DNA from: Pseudomonas viridiflava
GTDB taxonomy: Bacteria > Pseudomonadota > Gammaproteobacteria > Pseudomonadales > Pseudomonadaceae
Length of the DNA stretch: 64,000 bases
Reading direction: 5' to 3'
NCBI RefSeq assembly: GCF_900590755.1
Contig: NZ_UUOC01000053.1
Location: forward strand, 466,052 to 530,051
Shown in pieces: positions 52,727-60,634 of this stretch. The notes beneath the pieces are model-generated. The model made no database searches. It saw only the letters and a program-made list of their open reading frames with translations, and had not been told where the DNA came from. A program made the position numbers and the translations under genes. Positions within the stretch are counted from its first letter, which is position 1. Every line of letters begins with the position of its first letter.

Positions 52727-53083
52727 ATGTTCGAACCAGGCCATTTGCATATCAGCCGCGCGCCCATGCAAGCGTCGGATTTCGGTTACGAGATTCACCT
52801 GCGCTACGAAGTTATCGAAAACCCCACGGAAGGCACCTCCATGCACTTCTCGATGGATGGAGAAATTGCTGGCAATGCGTTTCAGGACGAGTTTGAACTG
52901 CCTCGCGACCTGGCCTGCAACTTCGCCCACAACGCCAACAAAATCGCGGTCAAACACGGCATGCCACCGATCGCCGTGCTGCCGATTGCCATGCACGAAG
53001 ATTACGACCGCATGTTCAAAGACGTGCACGACAAGCTCGGCATCGAGCCGGGTGAACCGGTGAAACCTGAACATCTGACTTGA
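52727..53083 (+). CDS. DUF5064 family protein
   Basis: A 118-residue cytoplasmic protein beginning MFEPGHLHISRAPMQASDFG, the opening of the Pseudomonas-restricted DUF5064 family, then EVIENPTEGTSMHFSMDGEI. AAGGGG lies just upstream of the ATG. No signal peptide or membrane segment is present. The function is unknown. It stands alone between the heme region and the TyrR-like regulator. Confidence 0.85.
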   Translation: MFEPGHLHISRAPMQASDFGYEIHLRYEVIENPTEGTSMHFSMDGEIAGNAFQDEFELPRDLACNFAHNANKIAVKHGMPPIAVLPIAMHEDYDRMFKDVHDKLGIEPGEPVKPEHLT

Positions 53084-53098
53084 TATTCGCCGTGCTTT

Positions 53099-53182
53099 TG
53101 TAGGAGCTGCCGAAGGCTGCGAACCGCTGTCTGGCAGTGAAACCTTACTCGCATGTGTTCGCAGCCTTGGGCAGTTCCTACA
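53099..53182. repeat. REP-like inverted repeat (family B)
   Basis: TGTAGGAGCTGCCGAAGGCT pairs with a slightly changed right arm (GCAGCCTTGGGCAGTTCCTA). A further single-sided family C copy (GTTGGAGCGC...GCGCGCTCCTAC) follows at 53198-53262. Confidence 0.75.
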
Positions 53183-53321
53183 GAAATAGGCACTCTCCGT
53201 TGGAGCGCCGGTCTGTGAGGTCCACCGCGTTAGCGTTCTTCGCGGGTAAGCGCGCTCCTACAAGAGGCTGCCATTACTGGCATAATCCCCACCCTCTTCG
53301 GCCACAACCTCTACCCACACC

Positions 53322-54830
53322 ATGCGTATCCACGTCAGTTTCATCGACCGCGTCGGCATCACTCAGGAAGTGCTGGCCATTCTGGGTGGGCGTAATCTGA
53401 ATCTGGATGCGGTGGAGATGGTCCCACCCAACGTTTATATCGACGCCCCGACCCTCAGCCACCAAGTGCTTGAAGAACTCAAGGACGCGCTGTTTCGGGT
53501 GCGCGGGGTCGAAGCGATCACTGTGGTCGATATTCTTCCCGGCCAGCGTCGCCACTTGCAGCTAGACGCACTGCTGGCCGCCATGACCGACCCGGTCCTG
53601 GCACTGGACAGCGCGGGCCACGTTTTGCTGGCCAACCCGGCATTGATCGCGATGATCGGCCGCGAACCGGCGGGTGAGCCAGTGGCCGAGTTGTTTGCCG
53701 ACCCTGGGCTGCACAATGCTCTGCTGGAAAATGGCTTTCGCCTGCCGCTGCGGGAAGTGACCCTTAACGGCGAAGCGCTGTTACTGGATGCCACGCCCAT
53801 CACCGATGCAGGTGCGCTGCTGACGTTGTATCAACCGAGCCGCATCGGGGAACGCCTGTCGGCACTGCATCACGACCATGCCGAAGGGTTTGACGCGCTG
53901 CTGGGCGAGTCCACCGCCATCCGCACCCTCAAGGCTCGCGCGCAACGGGTCGCGGCACTGGATGCACCATTGCTGATTCAAGGCGAAACCGGCACCGGCA
54001 AAGAGTTGGTAGCCCGCGCCTGCCATGCGACCAGCGCCCGACACAGCGCGCCGTTTCTCGCGCTTAACTGTGCGGCCTTGCCGGAAAACCTCGCCGAGAG
54101 TGAACTGTTCGGCTACGCCCCCGGCGCCTTTACCGGTGCGCAGCGGGGCGGTAAACCAGGGCTGATGGAACTGGCCAACCAGGGCACCGTATTTCTCGAT
54201 GAAATCGGCGAGATGTCGCCTTACCTGCAGGCCAAGTTGCTGCGTTTTCTCAACGACGGCAGCTTTCGCCGGGTGGGCGGTGATCGGGAAGTGAAGGTCA
54301 ATGTGCGGATCCTCAGCGCGACCCACCGCAATCTGGAGAAGATGGTCAGCGAAGGCACCTTTCGCGAGGACCTCTTCTACCGTCTGAACGTGCTCAATCT
54401 GGAGGTCCCGCCCCTGCGTGATCGCGGCCAGGACATTCTGCTGCTCGCACGCTATTTCATGGAGCAGGCCTGCGCGCAGATTCAGCGCCCGGTCTGTCGC
54501 CTCACGACGAACACTTACCCGGCACTGCTGGGCAATCGCTGGCCCGGCAACGTGCGCCAATTGCAGAACGTGATCTTCCGCGCCGCCGCCATCAGCGAAA
54601 GCAATCTGGTGGACATTGGTGATCTGGACATCGCCGGTACTGCGGTCGCCGGAGAAAGCGATGGCGAAGTCGGCAGTCTTGAGCAAGCGGTCGAGACCTT
54701 CGAAAAGGCCCTGCTGGAAAAGCTCTACGCCGACTATCCATCGACCCGGCAACTGGCGGCGCGCCTGCAGACATCGCACACCGCCATTGCCCATCGGCTG
54801 CGTAAATACGGGATCGGCGTTAAAGGCTGA
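53322..54830 (+). CDS. TyrR/PhhR-like sigma54-type transcription regulator
   Basis: A 502-residue regulator with an N-terminal ACT-like domain (1-70, RIHVSFIDRVGITQEVLAIL), a PAS domain (about 78-140), an AAA+ domain (about 195-430) and a C-terminal Fis-type helix-turn-helix (about 455-500). The ATPase has Walker A GETGTGKELVARA, GAFTGA in APGAFTGAQRGG, Walker B FLDEIGEMSP and FREDLFYRLNVL. TyrR of E. coli has lost GAFTGA; PhhR-type proteins keep it. No phenylalanine hydroxylase gene is beside it, so it may be a paralogue of PhhR. Aromatic amino acids are likely effectors. Confidence 0.88.
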   Translation: MRIHVSFIDRVGITQEVLAILGGRNLNLDAVEMVPPNVYIDAPTLSHQVLEELKDALFRVRGVEAITVVDILPGQRRHLQLDALLAAMTDPVLALDSAGHVLLANPALIAMIGREPAGEPVAELFADPGLHNALLENGFRLPLREVTLNGEALLLDATPITDAGALLTLYQPSRIGERLSALHHDHAEGFDALLGESTAIRTLKARAQRVAALDAPLLIQGETGTGKELVARACHATSARHSAPFLALNCAALPENLAESELFGYAPGAFTGAQRGGKPGLMELANQGTVFLDEIGEMSPYLQAKLLRFLNDGSFRRVGGDREVKVNVRILSATHRNLEKMVSEGTFREDLFYRLNVLNLEVPPLRDRGQDILLLARYFMEQACAQIQRPVCRLTTNTYPALLGNRWPGNVRQLQNVIFRAAAISESNLVDIGDLDIAGTAVAGESDGEVGSLEQAVETFEKALLEKLYADYPSTRQLAARLQTSHTAIAHRLRKYGIGVKG

Positions 54831-54835
54831 GTGCG

Positions 54836-55243
54836 TCAGACTTCGACGCACATCTCCCGGTAGATCGGCAAAATCGAGTCCCGGGTCAGCGGCGCAAGGT
54901 TCAGCTGTGGATGGCTGTCCGGGCTGATCCATACCACCTCTTCGATTTCCGCAGCAGGCTGGACGTCCGCCTCGATGCGCACTTCAAACAGCTCGCAACG
55001 CACTTCAAAACCCGGCTCATTGACGGCCGGCGCGGCAAACGAACCCAGATAGCGCGCCTGGGCTGGATCAATCACCAGGCCCAACTCTTCTTCCAGTTCG
55101 CGACTCAACGCCACAGCTGGCGGCTCCCCCGCTTCGATCTTGCCACCCGGTTGCATGAACGCCTGAGTGCCGCGTTTACGCACCAGCAAGGTCCGGCCAT
55201 CCGCACCGATCAATAGCGCGGCGGCGATATGGATCAGCTTCAT
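54836..55243 (-). CDS. Nudix hydrolase
   Basis: A 135-residue Nudix protein (MutT-like) with a complete Nudix box: G-KIEAG-E-PPAVALS-RELEEELGL, near residues 34-56. Such enzymes hydrolyse nucleoside diphosphate derivatives; the substrate is not determinable. The ATG at 55243 overlaps the ddl stop codon (ATGA), so translation is coupled to D-Ala-D-Ala ligase. It ends 5 nt from the convergent regulator gene, without a terminator between. Confidence 0.9.
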   Translation of the reverse strand: MKLIHIAAALLIGADGRTLLVRKRGTQAFMQPGGKIEAGEPPAVALSRELEEELGLVIDPAQARYLGSFAAPAVNEPGFEVRCELFEVRIEADVQPAAEIEEVVWISPDSHPQLNLAPLTRDSILPIYREMCVEV

Positions 55244-56331
55244 GAAAAGATCTCGGTCTTGAGCTGCCTCGCCTCTTCGGCGCGTGCCAGGCCAAAGCGG
55301 ATCAGACGATCAATCAGCTCCGGGTAAGACACACCGCTGGCCTGCCACAACTTGGGGTACATGCTGATAGAGGTGAAACCAGGGATGGTGTTCACTTCAT
55401 TGATGATGATGTCCCGTGTCTCGGTGACGAAGAAGTCCACCCGCGCCAGACCGGCACAGCCCAGCACCTGATAAGCACGCAAGGCAACGTCACGAACCTC
55501 GTCGCTCAAGTCGGCTGCCAACTCGGCAGGAATCGCGATCCGCGCCTGATCACCGTTGAGGTATTTGGTGTCGTAGGCGTAGAACTCGTCGTTGGCGATC
55601 ACTTCGCCACAGACGCTGACTTGCGGCTGACGATTGCCGAGTACAGCGCACTCGACTTCACGGCCCACAATGCCGGTTTCGATCAACACTTTATGGTCGA
55701 ACTCGAATGCCAGGCTCAGAGCGGCCATGTAACTCGCTTCATCGGTGACCTTGCTGACGCCCACTGATGAGCCCTGGCTGGCAGGCTTGACGAACATCGG
55801 CAGGCCCAGCTCAGCGGCCACCGTGGCGAACGCCACTGACTCGCCACGAGAAACCACCACAAACGGCGCCACAGCGATCCCCGCGTCGCGCAGCAGACGC
55901 TTGGTCACGTCCTTATCCATGCATGCCGCCGAGCTGAGCACATCCGGCCCGACAAAGGGTATCGCCAGCAAACGCAGCAAGCCCTGCAGCGAACCGTCTT
56001 CGCCGAACGCGCCATGGATCAGCGGAAACACCACATCAATGCGCGGCAGCTCGACGCCCGAGGCAACATCGATAAATTGCCCGCCGGTTGCGCCAGGCAA
56101 CAGCGACAACAACTGCCCCGAAGCGCTGAGCTTGATTTTCGCCGGGTCGCTACCATTGAGCAGGTAATCGTGCTCATCGAAGCGCAGCCAGCGGCCCTGC
56201 TTGTCGATGCCTATCAGGGTGAGGTCATAAGTGCCGCGGTCGATCGCGTTGATCACGTTCCTGGCTGACTGCAGCGAGACTTCGTGCTCGCTGGATTGTC
56301 CGCCAAAGAGGATAGCGACTGATGTTTTCAA
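55240..56331 (-). CDS. ddl: D-alanine--D-alanine ligase
   Basis: Cytoplasmic ATP-grasp enzyme making the D-Ala-D-Ala dipeptide for peptidoglycan. At 363 residues it matches the DdlA branch. It starts KTSVAILFGGQSSEHEVSLQSA and has HGAFGEDGSLQG, KPASQGSSVGVSKV and INEVNTIPGFTSISMYP. The start appears to be TTG at 56331, with AGGAG 8 nt ahead; no ATG lies at the expected position. The next in-frame start upstream is also TTG. Stand-alone, outside the mur cluster, so a second ligase probably exists elsewhere. Confidence 0.93.
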   Translation of the reverse strand: MKTSVAILFGGQSSEHEVSLQSARNVINAIDRGTYDLTLIGIDKQGRWLRFDEHDYLLNGSDPAKIKLSASGQLLSLLPGATGGQFIDVASGVELPRIDVVFPLIHGAFGEDGSLQGLLRLLAIPFVGPDVLSSAACMDKDVTKRLLRDAGIAVAPFVVVSRGESVAFATVAAELGLPMFVKPASQGSSVGVSKVTDEASYMAALSLAFEFDHKVLIETGIVGREVECAVLGNRQPQVSVCGEVIANDEFYAYDTKYLNGDQARIAIPAELAADLSDEVRDVALRAYQVLGCAGLARVDFFVTETRDIIINEVNTIPGFTSISMYPKLWQASGVSYPELIDRLIRFGLARAEEARQLKTEIFS

Positions 56332-56431
56332 AGCGACAACTCCTGGATTTTCAGGCCGCAGAGTCAAAAGCAATTTTGCCTTTTCGTCCAGTGGTGATGA
56401 GTCCCGATGGTCGTCAGAGGTGAAAAAAAGG

Positions 56432-56485
56432 CAAAAAAAATCTCACACCAGTGAAGATTAGGTTTTGATCTTCCCTGGTGTGAGA
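56432..56485 (-). terminator. Terminator after the L31 type B gene
   Basis: TCTCACACCAG and CTGGTGTGAGA plus inner GAAGAT/ATCTTC form a long stem on the minus strand, followed by TTTTTTTT. It begins just after the rpmE2 stop codon. Confidence 0.9.
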
Positions 56486-56496
56486 CCAGCGCAACA

Positions 56497-56778
56497 TCAT
56501 TCAGCCGATGCTGCGTCTTTCTTGCCGCCCGAGCCAAAGGTGGCGAAGCGCTTGTTGAAGCCGGCAATTCGGCCTTCGGTGGTGGTTTTACGCTGCTGCC
56601 CGGTGTACATCGGGTGCGAGGCGCTGGATACATCCAAAGCCACGTAAGGGTAGGTCTTGCCGTCGCTGTGCTCTTGGGTACGGTCGGTATCAACGGTTGA
56701 GCCAATCAGAAAAAACGCATCGGCAGCGGTATCGTGAAACAGCACGGTGCGGTAAGCGGGATGGATATCAGGTTTCAT
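56497..56778 (-). CDS. rpmE2: 50S ribosomal protein L31 type B (zinc-free paralogue)
   Basis: A 93-residue L31B with no CxxC zinc motif, the form expected to replace zinc-bound L31 in zinc-poor cells. It has KPDIHPAYRTVLFHDTAADA, FLIGSTVDTDRTQE, YPYVALDVSSASHPMYTGQQ and a tail FNKRFATFGSGGKKDAASAE. The start MKPDIHPAY at 56778 has GGAGG 6 nt ahead; longer frames are not credible. A Zur-type palindrome lies 30 nt upstream. Confidence 0.96.
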   Translation of the reverse strand: MKPDIHPAYRTVLFHDTAADAFFLIGSTVDTDRTQEHSDGKTYPYVALDVSSASHPMYTGQQRKTTTEGRIAGFNKRFATFGSGGKKDAASAE

Positions 56779-56803
56779 GTTGCCTCCAAATGAGTGCGCT
56801 ATT

Positions 56804-56826
56804 GATGTGTTACACAATAACATATC
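56804..56826 (-). promoter_or_regulatory. Zur-type palindrome ahead of rpmE2
   Basis: The core TGTTACACAATAACA (56808-56822; TGTTAY-N3-RTAACA) is a near-perfect inverted repeat, extended by GATG/TATC flanks to 23 bp. It resembles the gammaproteobacterial Zur site GAAATGTTATA-N-TATAACATTTC and sits where the promoter should be. Confidence 0.75.
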
Positions 56827-56972
56827 ATCGCAAGCCCACCACAATCGATTGTGGTGACTTGCATCATTGGTGAACTTGATTAGGCCCACGCCAGCCGCTA
56901 AGGTTCGACCGCCGTTGGCCGATCAGCGGCCCGGGACTGGTCTCCTGCGTATTGGCCAGATGGAAGCAAGCC

Positions 56973-57338
56973 ATGTCTGAACCTGATCATTTTCAACTCT
57001 CCCACGACGCCTGGAACCGCTTGATTGAAGCCCGGGATTCGCTGCGCCTGCTCGATGGCTACGTCAACAAGACTGACGTTCTGTGCAACCCGTCCATGCT
57101 GGTGGGCTATGTGTCCATGCTGCAAAGCGCCCTGCAGGACGTGATCAACGCCAGCACCCCCGCAGAACCCCGCGATGCCTTCATGCGCAAGGCCGACGAA
57201 CTGGGGTTTGTCGCCCTCAACCCAAAAGAACAGGCGCTGATAGAACAGCTGCGCTGGACCAGCCTCGAAGGCCGCGAGGATGTCTACGCAATGGCCGAGC
57301 GCATCCGCGCGATCAAGCCCTGGGTGCTGGAAAGCTGA
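56973..57338 (+). CDS. Small hypothetical protein, helical
   Basis: A 121-residue cytoplasmic protein with a helical, hydrophobic-heptad composition (AWNRLIEARDSLRLLDGYVN, EQALIEQLRWTSLEG). I do not recognise a family. ATG 56973 has GGAAG about 9 nt ahead. It is divergent from rpmE2, and no Zur site reads toward it. It ends 170 nt before the glutamate-synthase-like gene. Confidence 0.6.
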   Translation: MSEPDHFQLSHDAWNRLIEARDSLRLLDGYVNKTDVLCNPSMLVGYVSMLQSALQDVINASTPAEPRDAFMRKADELGFVALNPKEQALIEQLRWTSLEGREDVYAMAERIRAIKPWVLES

Positions 57339-57508
57339 GCAGCCTTTCAGCGGCTCTATCCCCATCGTTCAGCTATGCTGGTTTCTGCCGATAGTGCTAT
57401 AGATGCAATCTCCCGCCTCACGGGCTCAGCTCTCCGAACTGCTGCATCACAGCAGAATAAAGAGGGAGCGCAGCCGGTCAATAACCGTCATTAGCCCCAG
57501 GAATCCGT

Positions 57509-59122
57509 ATGAGTCTGTCCCTTCTCAGTCGTTACGCCTTCTTCGTTGGTTGTGTGCTTTTTACGCTGTGCAGTCTGCCGTTCTGGCATCACGAATGGCT
57601 GTGGCCCTTCACCCTGGTGACCGGCGTTCTCTCTCTGGTGGGCATTTTTGACTTGCTGCAATCGCCGCATTCGGTGCGCCGCAACTACCCGATTCTCGGC
57701 AACATCCGCTACGCCGTCGAAGCCATCCGCCCGGAAATCCGCCAGTACTTGCTGGAGTCCGACAGCGACGCCCTGCCCTTCTCCCGGGCGCAACGTTCGC
57801 TGGTTTATTCCCGAGCCAAGAACGAATCGGCGGACAAGCCCTTCGGCACACTCCTCGATGTGTACGGCACCGGTTTTGAATTCATCAGCCATTCCATGCG
57901 TCCGGCGCCGCTGAGCGACCCCAACGCCTTCCGCGTGATCGTCGGCGGCCCGCAATGCAGCCAGCCTTACTCGGCGTCGATTTTCAATATCTCGGCCATG
58001 AGTTTTGGCTCACTGAGCGCCAACGCGATCCGCGCCTTGAATCAGGGCGCGAAACTCGGCAATTTCGCCCACGACACCGGCGAAGGCAGCATCAGCCCCT
58101 ATCACCGGGAACACGGCGGCGACCTGACCTGGGAACTGGGCAGTGGTTACTTCGGCTGCCGTACCGCCGACGGGCGCTTCGACCCTGAACGATTCGCCGC
58201 ACAAGCCAACGATCCACAAGTGCGCATGATCGAAATCAAGTTGAGCCAGGGTGCAAAGCCAGGCCACGGCGGCATCCTGCCCAAGCACAAAGTCACCCAA
58301 GAAATTGCCGAGACTCGCGGCATCATGATGGGCGAAGACTGCGTATCGCCCTCGCGGCACAGCGCATTCTCCACCCCTGTGGAGTTAATGCAGTTCATCG
58401 CGCAGTTGCGTGAGCTGTCCGGCGGCAAACCGGTGGGCTTCAAATTCTGCCTCGGCCACCCGTGGGAATTCATGGGCATCGCCAAGGCCATGCTGGACAC
58501 CGGCATCCTGCCGGACTTCATCGTGGTCGATGGTACCGAAGGCGGCACCGGCGCTGCGCCGGTGGAGTTCACCGACCACATGGGCGTGCCGTTGCGCGAG
58601 GGCTTGTTGTTCGTACACAACACCCTGGTGGGCTTGAATCTGCGGGACAAAATCAAACTGGGTGCCAGCGGCAAGATCGTCAGTGCATTCGATATCGCCA
58701 GCGTCCTGGCGATCGGCGCCGACTGGGCCAACTCGGCGCGAGGTTTCATGTTCGCCATCGGTTGCATTCAGTCCCAAAGCTGCCATACCAACAAATGCCC
58801 CACCGGTGTCGCCACCCAGGACACCCTTCGCCAGCGTGCACTGGTCGTCCCGGACAAAGCCCAGCGTGTGTTCAACTTCCACCGCAACACACTCAAGGCC
58901 CTGGCCGAAATGCTCGCCGCTGCGGGCCTGGACCATCCGGCACAACTGGAAGCCAGACACTTGGTCCGGCGTATGTCGGCCACCGAAATCAAACTGTTCT
59001 CCCAGTCCCATGTATTCCTGACACCGGGGCAGTTATTGACCGGGGAAGTGGATGGCAGTTTTTATTCGAACATGTGGCAGATGGCGCGGGCGGATAGTTT
59101 TGAGCCGAATGCCATTGCCTGA
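57509..59122 (+). CDS. Membrane-anchored FMN-binding glutamate-synthase-family protein
   Basis: A 537-residue protein with two N-terminal transmembrane helices (about 5-25 and 32-50) followed by a GltB-type FMN-binding TIM barrel (about 80-530). It holds the conserved AMSFGSLSANAIRALNQGA, HDTGEGSISPYHREHGGDL, LSQGAKPGHGGILPKHKV and DGTEGGTGAAP motifs and a three-Cys cluster CIQSQSCHTNKC of the 3Fe-4S type. It lacks the amidotransferase domain and the small NADPH subunit is not adjacent. Reaction and electron donor are unknown. Confidence 0.88.
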   Translation: MSLSLLSRYAFFVGCVLFTLCSLPFWHHEWLWPFTLVTGVLSLVGIFDLLQSPHSVRRNYPILGNIRYAVEAIRPEIRQYLLESDSDALPFSRAQRSLVYSRAKNESADKPFGTLLDVYGTGFEFISHSMRPAPLSDPNAFRVIVGGPQCSQPYSASIFNISAMSFGSLSANAIRALNQGAKLGNFAHDTGEGSISPYHREHGGDLTWELGSGYFGCRTADGRFDPERFAAQANDPQVRMIEIKLSQGAKPGHGGILPKHKVTQEIAETRGIMMGEDCVSPSRHSAFSTPVELMQFIAQLRELSGGKPVGFKFCLGHPWEFMGIAKAMLDTGILPDFIVVDGTEGGTGAAPVEFTDHMGVPLREGLLFVHNTLVGLNLRDKIKLGASGKIVSAFDIASVLAIGADWANSARGFMFAIGCIQSQSCHTNKCPTGVATQDTLRQRALVVPDKAQRVFNFHRNTLKALAEMLAAAGLDHPAQLEARHLVRRMSATEIKLFSQSHVFLTPGQLLTGEVDGSFYSNMWQMARADSFEPNAIA

Positions 59123-59290
59123 TGAGCAACCGAGACATTCTGTAATAGCCCGCTTTTGCTTTTGCCGGAAAATTCCCCCACCCTGCCGCGCCGCCGAACC
59201 CGTCAGCACATGCTTGATAGACCGGCGGGACGGAACCTAGAGCCCTCGCGGCTGATCTTTATCTATTAAGACACTAAAGAGCCCACCGTT

Positions 59291-60433
59291 ATGACTAACG
59301 GACGCGACCTGCGCATCGACTTCTTTCGGGGCCTGGCGCTGATCTTCATTTTTTGGGATCACGTTCCCGACAATCCTCTGGCCCAACTGACCGTGCGTAA
59401 TTTCGGTTTCAGCGACGCGGCGGAGATTTTTGTCTTTCTGGCAGGCTATGCCGCCATTCTTGCCTACGGCCGTATTTCACAGCGCGACGGTTATATGGTC
59501 GCCTGCGTGCGCATCCTGCGCCGTACCTGGGTGCTGTATGTGGTGCACATATTCCTGCTCACGCTGCTGATGGGCATTGTGTTCGTCGCCAATAACTACG
59601 TCGAAACCCGAGACATGATTCAGGAAATGGGCCTGCAACACTTTGTCGCCGCCCCGCAGCAAGCACTCGCCGATCAACTGTTGCTGCGCTTCAAACCCAA
59701 CCTGACCGACCCGTTGCCGCTGTATATCCTGCTGCTGTTGGCGCTGCCGTTGATTCTGCCGCTGATCCAACGCAATGCGCCGCTGACCGTGGGCTTGTCC
59801 ATTGCGCTGTACATGATGGTGCCGCTGTTTGGCTGGAACATGCCGGCGTACGAAGGCGGCGGCCTGTGGTATTTCAATCCCGTGGCCTGGCAATTGCTGT
59901 TCGTATTGGGTGGCGCCTGTGCGCTACGGTCTGAATCCAGCCCGTCGATCACGCCGACCCCTCGTCCGTTGAGTCAGCAGCCGCTGTTCATGCTCTGCGC
60001 GAGTTACGCACTGGTGGCTGCCGTCTTCACATTCAGCTGGAAATTCCCGGAACTGCACGACGCATTGAGGCCGCAATTCGTCGCCGACGGCTTGTACCCG
60101 ATCAATAAAACCGACCTGGGTCCGCTGCGTTTGCTGCACTTCCTGACGCTGGCTTACTGCGTCGCCAAACTGCTCCCCGCTGGTAAAGCCTGGTTCACCC
60201 GTTGGCCTGCACAACAAGCCTGTCGCATGGGCCGTTACTCGCTGGAAATCTTCTGCTTCGGCGTCTTGCTGGCGCCCATGGCCGACATGGTCAACGCACT
60301 GGCAGGCGACACCTGGCCCATGCAAATCTTCACCGCCCTGCTCGGCCTTGGCTTGATGATGCTCATGGCCGCCTGGCTGGACCTCAGCAAACGCCTGAGC
60401 AACCCCAAACCCACCAGGGCAGTCGCTGTTTGA
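59291..60433 (+). CDS. OpgC-type glucan-modifying acyltransferase
   Basis: Integral membrane protein of 380 residues with about ten helices. It starts with the OpgC/acyltransferase-3 motif RDLRIDFFRGLALIFIFWDHVP and FSDAAEIFVFLAGYA. OpgC proteins add acyl groups to osmoregulated periplasmic glucans. No opgGH genes are nearby. The start ATG 59291 follows a 168-nt gap after the glutamate-synthase-like gene. Confidence 0.85.
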   Translation: MTNGRDLRIDFFRGLALIFIFWDHVPDNPLAQLTVRNFGFSDAAEIFVFLAGYAAILAYGRISQRDGYMVACVRILRRTWVLYVVHIFLLTLLMGIVFVANNYVETRDMIQEMGLQHFVAAPQQALADQLLLRFKPNLTDPLPLYILLLLALPLILPLIQRNAPLTVGLSIALYMMVPLFGWNMPAYEGGGLWYFNPVAWQLLFVLGGACALRSESSPSITPTPRPLSQQPLFMLCASYALVAAVFTFSWKFPELHDALRPQFVADGLYPINKTDLGPLRLLHFLTLAYCVAKLLPAGKAWFTRWPAQQACRMGRYSLEIFCFGVLLAPMADMVNALAGDTWPMQIFTALLGLGLMMLMAAWLDLSKRLSNPKPTRAVAV

Positions 60434-60634
60434 GAACAGCACGTCAATAGAACGTCCTCGCGCAGTACGCCAGCCGGTTAACCCCATATGACGTGAGAAA
60501 GCTCTCAGGTCGGCGAATACGCTCATATGCCACGGTCCAGATTTCGCCTCCCGCGCCGATAAATTTTTCGACGGCGCCAAGCAGCGTCTAAGCTTGAGTC
60601 AGGTGCGATTAACAGGTTTAACCGGGCCAATGAA

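Noticed and set aside
53781..54932. 383-codon minus-strand frame over the TyrR-like gene
   Set aside because: Antisense to a complete AAA+ regulator and without recognisable features.
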